A DNA stretch of 6,864 nt from assembly GCA_016839425.1 (NCBI GenBank), contig JAEOUI010000419.1, positions 1 through 6,864 of the forward strand, given 5' to 3'. Below, piece after piece: positions 1-4,641 of the stretch. The stretch's first letter is position 1. Each line of letters opens with the position of its first letter. The position numbers and the translations under genes are program-made. This DNA is from Promethearchaeota archaeon. GTDB taxonomy: Archaea > Asgardarchaeota > Lokiarchaeia > Sigynarchaeales > SOKP01. The notes below the pieces were generated by a model. The model worked only from the letters and a program-made list of their open reading frames with translations. It ran no database searches and was not told the origin of the DNA.

Positions 1-804
1 ATGAATTCTCACATGAACTTTTACGATTGAATTGTCGTTATACTTTACTGCATTGGTTAGAATGTTGGTAAAAACATCAAATAGGAGCTCGTTTGCTTTT
101 ACTCGAAACACTCGATCGTTTGGTTCAATTGAAATTTCAATTTTTTTTTTTACATAATTACTTTTAACAAACTTTATTGCATCTTGAATGCAATCATTCA
201 CTAGCACTCTTTCAAAGTTTTGATTTTTAATTTCCAAATCAGATAATTTTCTTACATTCGAAATCAATTCAAATCCTTTATTACATTGATTAGAAATGAT
301 TTCAAGCAACTCATCGATGTTACCGTTCACTTTCGGATTTTCCTTGTATGTGAAATACAACTCAGAAGCGGATCGGATTCCTTGAAGGATGTTATTCATA
401 TCGTGAATCAGTAATGCTCGAAAAAAAAATAATTCGTCGTAAGCTTTGTGAACTTTTTCTTCTTTAGAAAGTTGCTGGCTCAGAAAAGAAACGATGAGTC
501 CTATGGATAACATTGCGATACTTCTTATTAGATTTTCAATAAGCGAAGAATAAAATAAATTTACGCTACTTCCAAGAGGGACAAAAATAAGCAACACGCT
601 GAATAAAATAGAAAGAACCAGGCCCTTGTATTTCCACCATGTGCATGTTATTATTATTGGAATGTAAAAAAAATGAGAAAATATGATGTTAAGATTTAGA
701 ATTAGCTGAAAATAAATGAGCAATATAATTGACACCATTAATAAAATAAATATAGAACTAAGTTTTAACAGTTCAGAACGATATTTCGAAAGTACGATTT
801 TCAT
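1..804 (-). CDS. Membrane sensor histidine kinase, C-terminus cut by left window edge
   Basis: All 268 codons from ATG at 804 to base 1 are open, so the gene continues beyond the window. Residues 14-110 hold four hydrophobic helices (about 14-36, 40-56, 61-77, 93-109). The second carries FSHFFYIPIIITCTWW, nearly identical to the same region of the kinase at 2904-3983. A HisKA-like dimerisation helix follows with an unusual H-box, LLIHDMNN, where His134 is the expected phospho-acceptor. This is the HDxNN type, not the HDLxEP type of the neighbour. The ATP-binding domain begins with a clear N-box (Asn247 and Asn251 in FTNILTNAVKYN). Its G1, G2 and G3 boxes lie off the window. The start is supported by AAGGA about seven bases upstream. 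Likely role: a membrane-bound autokinase sensing a signal in or near the membrane. The ligand is unknown and its partner regulator is not identified, though the two receivers at 4051-5562 are candidates. Confidence 0.9.
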   Translation of the reverse strand, partial: MKIVLSKYRSELLKLSSIFILLMVSIILLIYFQLILNLNIIFSHFFYIPIIITCTWWKYKGLVLSILFSVLLIFVPLGSSVNLFYSSLIENLIRSIAMLSIGLIVSFLSQQLSKEEKVHKAYDELFFFRALLIHDMNNILQGIRSASELYFTYKENPKVNGNIDELLEIISNQCNKGFELISNVRKLSDLEIKNQNFERVLVNDCIQDAIKFVKSNYVKKKIEISIEPNDRVFRVKANELLFDVFTNILTNAVKYNDNSIVKVHVRIH

Positions 805-844
805 TAAATTTCCTTTTAAAAGATCTTGTTTTAGAGAATAAAAT

Positions 845-852
845 AAAAAAAA
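845..852 (-). terminator. T8 tract after metF
   Basis: Read on the minus strand, eight consecutive T residues lie about 40 bases after the metF stop codon, followed by a further T-rich stretch. Archaeal RNA polymerase can terminate on such tracts without a hairpin. It would separate the metVF transcript from the kinase gene that starts at 804. No stem-loop is evident, so the call rests on position and composition. Confidence 0.4.
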
Positions 853-890
853 TTGAATTTGGGATAAAACATTCAAAATTTATTAAGAGT

Positions 891-1817
891 CTAACTTTTT
901 ATGACCTCCATGAGTTTTGGAAAAATTCTGGGATAGTGGACGGCCATACAATGGATCCCGGCTAATAGTTTTTTTGATTTAAGTTCCGATATGAATGGTT
1001 TGAAAAATTCATAGTTCATTTGATCGTAGGTATCTTGTTGTTGTTTCTTGTCAGTAATGTCCGTTTTTACGCTTTTCCATTTTGCGAGAATTTCTTTCGG
1101 AACATCAACACCAGGCACGAACATGTCAAATCCTTTCGCTATAGCATAGCTCTTCATGGGAAAAATGCCAAGAAAAACGGGGACTTTATATTTTTGAATT
1201 CCCTGCAAAAATTCAATAGTTCGATCAAGATCGTACACAACTTGAGTTTGAATGAATTCGCATCCCGCTTCTGCCTTTCGTCCAATTTTTAAGATTTCTG
1301 CCTCCATCGGATCCGCGTTAGGATTTGCAGCTCCACCCACGTGCATTTTTGGAGGGTGTTCGATTTCTTTTCCATTTATCGAGCCTTTATCTACCATCTC
1401 TCTAACTAATTTTATCAAGGTTGCAGAATCCAAATCAAAGACTGGTTTTGATTCCGGCATATCTCCTAAATTAGGATGATCCCCCGTGAGAGAAAGAACA
1501 TTATGTATTCCTAATGCTTGAGCACCCATAATCATACCAGCTATTCCCAACTTATTTACATCCCTTACGGTTAATTGCCAGACGCATTCCAGCCCTGCTT
1601 CTCTTTGAACAATCGCAGAAGCGGCAAGGCTATTAATCGTGACAATACCCAATGGACTGTCAGTCACATTCGCAGCAATAACATATGGTGCCATTTCTTT
1701 TGCCTCTTTGACTAAATGTGAAAGATTGCAAGTTTTTTCTGGTTCTAATTCTCCCGTAAGAATGAATTCTCCTTTGGCAATTGCTTCTCCAAGTTTCGAA
1801 TATCCGTTATTTTCCAT
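891..1817 (-). CDS. metF: Methylene-tetrahydrofolate reductase catalytic subunit (MetF)
   Basis: Flavin-dependent TIM-barrel enzyme interconverting 5,10-methylene-H4folate and 5-methyl-H4folate in the cytoplasm. This is the last step of the methyl branch of the folate Wood-Ljungdahl pathway and the supplier of methyl groups. Numbered from the chosen ATG (308 aa), residues matching E. coli MetF catalytic or flavin-site positions are visible: Glu23 in TGELEP, Asp113 in SLTGDHP, and Gln192 in FIQTQVVYD. GGAANPNADP (161-170) and C-terminal AGIHCMAV (about 286-293) are also family-like. An in-frame ATG at 1835 would add six residues, but GGAGGT (1833-1828) begins inside that ATG and sits ten bases before ATG 1817, so 1817 is preferred. 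The gene follows metV with an 8-base gap. The length fits the short MetF that pairs with MetV; there is no C-terminal regulatory domain as in eukaryotic MTHFR. The folate specificity and the electron donor are inferred; neither is encoded here. Confidence 0.92.
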   Translation of the reverse strand: MENNGYSKLGEAIAKGEFILTGELEPEKTCNLSHLVKEAKEMAPYVIAANVTDSPLGIVTINSLAASAIVQREAGLECVWQLTVRDVNKLGIAGMIMGAQALGIHNVLSLTGDHPNLGDMPESKPVFDLDSATLIKLVREMVDKGSINGKEIEHPPKMHVGGAANPNADPMEAEILKIGRKAEAGCEFIQTQVVYDLDRTIEFLQGIQKYKVPVFLGIFPMKSYAIAKGFDMFVPGVDVPKEILAKWKSVKTDITDKKQQQDTYDQMNYEFFKPFISELKSKKLLAGIHCMAVHYPRIFPKLMEVIKS

Positions 1818-1825
1818 ATCATTAT

Positions 1826-2491
1826 CTACCTCCATATTACTTCTCGTTGATGTCCTGATTCACTCCAATCAACGGAATCCCTTAACTTTGAAAATAAATC
1901 CAAACGTCCAAGATCACTCAATCTCTGATAAATGAGAATCCAGCCACAATCTCTCTCGTAATTACCTACTTCGCATTTTCCCCTTACCATCCCTCCGCAA
2001 GGACCATTCATCAAGGACTTGGCACATGTTGTAATAGGACAAATACCACCTGTCTCGTTCAGTAGGCAATCGCCACAACCGCGGCACCTCATGTAAAACC
2101 TACCGATTCTTTCGGTCATTCCCATAAATTCCGTGTTGGTACCAATGAACACTGGAATTTCGGGGTGTTTCTTAGAGAGCACTTCGCTAATACTGGCAAC
2201 GCCAAGACCGCAACTCAAAGTGAGTATGGCATCAGTATTGTTCAGATCTTCTTCAATCTTTCGAATATCTTTCATCATCACCCTATTATCGCATACTTCT
2301 TCCGGTACGATAACATTCGTGATTTCAAACCCTTGTTCTTTAAGTTTTTGGGCCATTTCTTCAGCGCCTTCAGTTCCACCAGTTTGGCACATCGCCGCAC
2401 AAGATCCACATGAAACAATGGTAATTTTTTTTGAATTCTTTAGGGTGCTGAGAACTTCTTCAAATGGTTTTTTGGTCGTTATTATTGTCAT
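1826..2491 (-). CDS. metV: MetV: zinc/iron-sulfur partner subunit of methylene-tetrahydrofolate reductase
   Basis: A 221-residue, cysteine-rich protein of the MTHFR C-terminal family (Pfam MTHFR_C type). In acetogens it partners MetF and carries electrons to its flavin. The N-terminal motif is CGSCAAMCQTGG (Cys28, 31, 35). After a Rossmann-like middle part with Cys67 and Cys94 comes a dense cluster: Cys136, 139 and 142 in CRGCGDC, Cys151 and Cys156 in CPITTC, then NGPCGG (Cys165), GKCEV (Cys173) and DCGW (Cys182). This is enough for a zinc site plus iron-sulfur clusters, as known for MetV; which cysteines bind what is not decided by sequence. AGAGG sits six bases before the ATG. metF follows directly. 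No hdrABC, mvhD or rnfC2-like gene, known electron partners in bacteria, is present in the window, so the physiological electron donor is open. Confidence 0.92.
   Translation of the reverse strand: MTIITTKKPFEEVLSTLKNSKKITIVSCGSCAAMCQTGGTEGAEEMAQKLKEQGFEITNVIVPEEVCDNRVMMKDIRKIEEDLNNTDAILTLSCGLGVASISEVLSKKHPEIPVFIGTNTEFMGMTERIGRFYMRCRGCGDCLLNETGGICPITTCAKSLMNGPCGGMVRGKCEVGNYERDCGWILIYQRLSDLGRLDLFSKLRDSVDWSESGHQREVIWR
1828..1833 (-). promoter_or_regulatory. Shine-Dalgarno GGAGGT for metF, overlapping the metV stop
   Basis: GGAGGT on the minus strand spans the last metV codons and the T of its TAG stop (1828-1826). It lies ten bases before ATG 1817. It overlaps the upstream in-frame ATG at 1835 and so cannot serve it, which argues for 1817 as the metF start. 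The arrangement predicts translational coupling of metV and metF. Confidence 0.7.
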
Positions 2492-2523
2492 TTTTTTCCT
2501 CTAAAGTATTTTATATGAGTTTG

Positions 2524-2703
2524 TTACCCGTAAGGAATGAATAACCTTGACCGTGTGAGGTCAAAAAATTCGTGTTTTATCTCTTGAGGTTTATCGTCGC
2601 CATCGTTATAAAGAGGTATTTTGATTATAACTTTATGTTCGTTGAGATATAGATTATCATATACTGTTTCTTGGTCTTGTACTATATCTAAAAATTTATG
2701 CAA
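2524..2703 (-). CDS. Small hypothetical protein (59 aa), TTG start, first gene before metV
   Basis: Found by reading the minus strand upstream of metV. The frame opens with TTG at 2703, seven bases after GAGGTGA (2717-2711), a perfect match to the complement of the 16S rRNA tail. It runs 59 codons to TAA at 2524, 32 bases before the metV ATG. The product starts (M)HKFLDIVQDQETVYDNLYL and ends DLTRSRLFIPYG. It is acidic, with no cysteine, no signal peptide and no membrane segment. It has no internal Met, so ATG-only gene finding would miss it. Composition and codon use resemble its neighbours. Spacing suggests co-transcription with metV and metF, so a regulatory or accessory role is conceivable, but no family was recognised. 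A dyad inside it (2547-2564) raises the alternative that this is a transcribed leader. Confidence 0.5.
   Translation of the reverse strand: MHKFLDIVQDQETVYDNLYLNEHKVIIKIPLYNDGDDKPQEIKHEFFDLTRSRLFIPYG
2547..2564. repeat. Perfect dyad TTGACC-N6-GGTCAA upstream of metV
   Basis: The plus strand reads TTGACC, six bases, then GGTCAA, a perfect 6+6 inverted repeat with spacer GTGTGA. It ends 56 bases before the metV start codon and lies inside the small frame 2524-2703. It could be a binding site for a dimeric regulator, or a six-pair RNA hairpin with a six-base loop in the metV leader. It is more G+C rich than its surroundings. Chance is possible. Confidence 0.35.
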
Positions 2704-2710
2704 CTATATT

Positions 2711-2717
2711 TCACCTC
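2711..2717 (-). promoter_or_regulatory. Shine-Dalgarno GAGGTGA deciding the TTG start at 2703
   Basis: A seven-base perfect anti-SD match on the minus strand, seven bases from TTG 2703. It also overlaps the TGA (2718-2716) that ends the preceding small frame. This is the main reason for accepting the 59-codon gene and its non-ATG start. Confidence 0.55.
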
Positions 2718-2862
2718 ATATTTCGTTTTGAATATAATTCACTAATCTAAACATATCACGAACATTATTTAAGTCTTTCGATCCATTGACGAACAAGATT
2801 CGGCTTGCAACAAAAGATCCAAAAAAAGATTTAAAATCGTACAAGTATTTATTATAGATCAA
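2716..2862 (-). CDS. Possible small ORF or gene remnant ahead of the 59-aa gene
   Basis: An open minus-strand frame runs from just after a stop at 2883-2881 to TGA at 2718-2716. TTG at 2862 gives 48 residues, containing YNKYLYDFKSFFGSFVASR and ending FRLVNYIQNEI. The residue mix looks protein-like, and the stop overlaps the next gene's ribosome-binding site, as in an operon. Against it: there is no Shine-Dalgarno site before the TTG codons (2862, 2844), no early ATG, and it overlaps the proposed promoter of the divergent kinase. It may be the tail of a decayed gene, a leaderless small gene, or chance. No family was recognised. Confidence 0.22.
   Translation of the reverse strand: MIYNKYLYDFKSFFGSFVASRILFVNGSKDLNNVRDMFRLVNYIQNEI
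2764..2780 (-). promoter_or_regulatory. Candidate BRE/TATA promoter for the small gene-metV-metF unit
   Basis: The minus strand reads CGAAAGAC followed by TTAAATAAT, resembling an archaeal BRE next to a TATA box. Its CGAAA start matches the better promoter at 4601-4614. A start about 25 bases downstream (near 2743) would leave a leader of about 40 bases containing the GAGGTGA site. If correct, the frame 2716-2862 would not be translated from this transcript. Confidence 0.3.
2848..2856 (+). promoter_or_regulatory. Candidate TATA box for the histidine kinase at 2904
   Basis: TTTATTATA lies about 52 bases before ATG 2904, predicting transcription from about 2877 and a leader of about 27 bases that includes GGAG (2888-2891). 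A short dyad, GATTT-A-AAATC (2829-2839), sits just upstream. The predicted transcript start lies beyond TTG 2874, so it argues against that codon as the translation start. Confidence 0.33.
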
Positions 2863-2903
2863 ACGCTGAAAACTTGATATTTAGATTGGAGAATCTTGAG
2901 ATT

Positions 2904-3983
2904 ATGATTAATATCACCAAAAATAAAATAGTGCTTTTACTAAAAAAAAAAAATACGGAATTCCTAATCTTGCTTGCTCTCATAATTATTTCGTTTGTTC
3001 TAGAATATTTATTTATCTTTGTTCTATCAACAAATATCGTTTTTTCCCATTTTTTTTACGCTCCTATCATACTTGCGTGTATTTGGTGGAGAAAGAAAGG
3101 ATTATTCGTACCCTTGATACTTTCGCTATCTCTCTTGATTGTGCCAATTTTTTCCAAATTAACGCCTTTTGAGATAATTGATGTGGATAATATCTTTAGG
3201 GTAGTTTTACTTAATGGCGTTGGTATTGTCGTTTCTTTTCTCAGCGAAAATTTATATAAAACTCAGGAAAGAATGTCAAAATACATGTCTCAACTCGAGA
3301 AATCTAACTCAGACTTGGAAGAATTTGCATATATCGCCTCGCACGACTTGCAAGAACCATTAAGAGCGATCGTAAGCTTCTCACAACTATTAGAAAGTGA
3401 TTATAAAGAAATTATTGACGATACCGGAAAAGAATATCTGAATTTTATCGTAGAAGGAGGAAAACGAATGAGAGCGTTAATAACGGAATTATTAGAATAC
3501 TCAAGAATAACGACATCTAAACGTCCACTTATCTCGTGCAATATAGAAAGTATCCTCGAAGAGACATTGCTTAATCTAAAAGAATCAATACGAGAATCAA
3601 AAGCAATAGTTACTCACGATCCTTTACCAGAAATAATAGCGGAAAAATCTCAAATTTTAAGAGTATTTCAAAATCTTATTAGTAATGCAATTAAATTTCG
3701 GAGTGAAGAGGATCCAAGAATACACGTAAGTGCTCACAAGAACATTGAAGAAATAATAATTTCTATTAAAGACAATGGAATTGGAATCGAATCAAAATAT
3801 TTCGAGCGAATATTTAAAATCTTTCAAAGGCTCCATACAAAAGAAGAATATGCTGGATCCGGTGTGGGATTAGCCATTTGTAAAAAAATCATTCAAGGTC
3901 ATGGTGGTAAAATTTGGCTTGATTCTAAACTTGGAGAAGGCTCAACTTTCTATTTTTCTTTACCGATAAAAAAAAGCCACTAG
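2904..3983 (+). CDS. Membrane sensor histidine kinase, complete
   Basis: A 359-residue kinase, numbered from ATG 2904. Four membrane helices (about 19-41, 45-62, 67-83, 98-113) form the sensor. The second contains FSHFFYAPIILACIWW, shared with the kinase at 1-804. A short coiled linker leads to a HisKA domain with H-box ASHDLQEPLRA (phospho-acceptor His147). The ATPase domain is complete: N-box FQNLISNAIKF (Asn257, Asn261), G1 DNGIGI (290-295), G2 GSGVGLAI (318-325), G3 GEGSTFYF (344-351). There are no PAS, GAF or HAMP domains, so the signal is probably read by the membrane bundle. A TTG at 2874 would add ten residues, but ATG 2904 aligns better with the other kinase and lies beyond the predicted transcript start. 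A 12-base A run (2942-2953) lies in the early coding region. Two receivers follow on the same strand, the likely phosphorylation targets. The ligand is unknown. Confidence 0.93.
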   Translation: MINITKNKIVLLLKKKNTEFLILLALIIISFVLEYLFIFVLSTNIVFSHFFYAPIILACIWWRKKGLFVPLILSLSLLIVPIFSKLTPFEIIDVDNIFRVVLLNGVGIVVSFLSENLYKTQERMSKYMSQLEKSNSDLEEFAYIASHDLQEPLRAIVSFSQLLESDYKEIIDDTGKEYLNFIVEGGKRMRALITELLEYSRITTSKRPLISCNIESILEETLLNLKESIRESKAIVTHDPLPEIIAEKSQILRVFQNLISNAIKFRSEEDPRIHVSAHKNIEEIIISIKDNGIGIESKYFERIFKIFQRLHTKEEYAGSGVGLAICKKIIQGHGGKIWLDSKLGEGSTFYFSLPIKKSH

Positions 3984-4008
3984 AAGTTCAAGAATTTTTA
4001 AGAAAAGC

Positions 4009-4016
4009 TATATTAA
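4009..4016 (+). promoter_or_regulatory. Candidate TATA box for the receiver gene at 4051
   Basis: TATATTAA is preceded by the purine-rich, BRE-like AAGAAAAGC, 35 bases before ATG 4051. It predicts a start near 4037 and a leader of about 14 bases with no Shine-Dalgarno site, matching the absence of one here. The receiver may therefore be transcribed apart from the kinase as well as by read-through. Confidence 0.33.
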
Positions 4017-4050
4017 TTTACTTAAGAAAAATAGATCTTCTCAAAAAATA

Positions 4051-4509
4051 ATGATTTTAGATAACAATATAAAATCCGTTGAAATTCTCTTAGTTGAAGA
4101 TAATCCCGCAGACATTCGTTTAACTCAACTAGCAATCAAAAAAAGTAAGTTAATCAATAATCTAAGAATAGTAAACGATGGAGTGGAAGCAATCGATCTT
4201 CTCAAGCAACAGGGTAAATATAAAGACGAACCATTGCCAGATTTGATTCTATTAGACCTAAACTTACCAAAAAAAAATGGTTTTGAAGTATTAAAGGAAA
4301 TTAAAAATGACGAGATCTTAAAACGCATTCCTGTCGTCATCCTAAGCATATCTAATGCCGAAGAGGATTTATTAAAGAGCTATAATCTTCACGCAAATTG
4401 CTACATCAAAAAACCCGTTGATATGACCGAATTTGAAAAAGTTGTAAAATCTATTGGACATTTTTGGTTTAGTATCGTAAAACTTCCAGATAATAACGAT
4501 CCAATATAA
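4051..4509 (+). CDS. Stand-alone response regulator receiver (Rcp1-like)
   Basis: A 152-residue single-domain receiver. It shows the acidic pair Glu16-Asp17 (LLVEDNPAD), phospho-acceptor Asp69 (LILLDLNLPKKNG), switch residue Ser99 (VVILSIS) and Lys121 (YIKKPVD). The extended loop before Asp69 and the C-terminal helix ending GHFWFSIVKLP are typical of the Rcp1 family, known from phytochrome partners and frequent in archaea and Bacteroidetes. There is no output domain, so it works by protein contact: as a phosphate sink, a relay intermediate, or a switch on another protein. It lies 67 bases after the kinase stop and shares the motif VEDNPAD/IEDNPAD with the receiver at 4642. The cognate kinase is most likely the adjacent one (inference). 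No Shine-Dalgarno site is visible. Confidence 0.92.
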   Translation: MILDNNIKSVEILLVEDNPADIRLTQLAIKKSKLINNLRIVNDGVEAIDLLKQQGKYKDEPLPDLILLDLNLPKKNGFEVLKEIKNDEILKRIPVVILSISNAEEDLLKSYNLHANCYIKKPVDMTEFEKVVKSIGHFWFSIVKLPDNNDPI

Positions 4510-4536
4510 AAGATTAAGAATTACTTAAGTATTTAT

Positions 4537-4588
4537 TTTGATAATTTTGTTTTTCTAGAAAAGATCATCCGAATATTTTATTATCAAA
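4537..4588. repeat. Inverted repeat TTTGATAAT ... ATTATCAAA upstream of the REC-Lrp promoter
   Basis: Two perfect 9-base arms at 4537-4545 and 4580-4588 lie 43 bases apart (start to start), about four helical turns. They sit just upstream of the BRE/TATA at 4601-4614. Lrp-family regulators often bind phased AT-rich half-sites and control their own genes, so this is a plausible autoregulatory site. AT-rich sequence makes chance repeats common, and the link is inference. Confidence 0.25.
4545..4554 (+). terminator. T-rich tract after the stand-alone receiver
   Basis: TTTTGTTTTT lies about 36 bases after the receiver stop codon and upstream of the next gene's promoter. A T6 run (4595-4600) follows. 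Positioned as an archaeal T-tract terminator separating the two receiver genes; no hairpin is seen. Confidence 0.35.
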
Positions 4589-4600
4589 TTGAGCTTTTTT

Positions 4601-4614
4601 CGAAAAATATATAA
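4601..4614 (+). promoter_or_regulatory. Archaeal BRE/TATA promoter of the REC-Lrp gene
   Basis: CGAAA followed by AATATATAA is close to the archaeal BRE plus TATA consensus. Transcription about 25 bases downstream would start near 4633-4635, leaving only some 7-9 bases before ATG 4642. No Shine-Dalgarno site is present, consistent with near-leaderless initiation. This is the clearest promoter in the window and a main argument for an archaeal host. Confidence 0.55.
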
Positions 4615-4641
4615 TGCGGTCAGAATAATTTATTAATAGTA

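Noticed and set aside
813..822. Palindrome CTTTTAAAAG before the left-edge kinase
   Set aside because: Short, purely AT-flavoured and overlapping the ribosome-binding region; expected by chance in this composition.
1020..1479. Plus-strand frames of 75-90 codons inside metF
   Set aside because: They are antisense shadows of a well-supported enzyme gene, with no ribosome-binding site or family resemblance.
1639..1935. Plus-strand frame across the metV-metF junction
   Set aside because: Antisense to two conserved coding regions and low-complexity in composition; no promoter or start signal.
2133..2504. Plus-strand frames opposite metV (123 and 82 codons)
   Set aside because: The opposite strand encodes a clear MetV with its full cysteine pattern; the antisense products have no recognisable domain.
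2505..2514. TATAAAATA-like sequence just upstream of metV on the minus strand
   Set aside because: A TATA box here would start transcription inside or after the metV ATG and exclude its good AGAGG site.
4125..4349. Minus-strand frame inside the stand-alone receiver
   Set aside because: Antisense shadow of a receiver domain with all its conserved residues.
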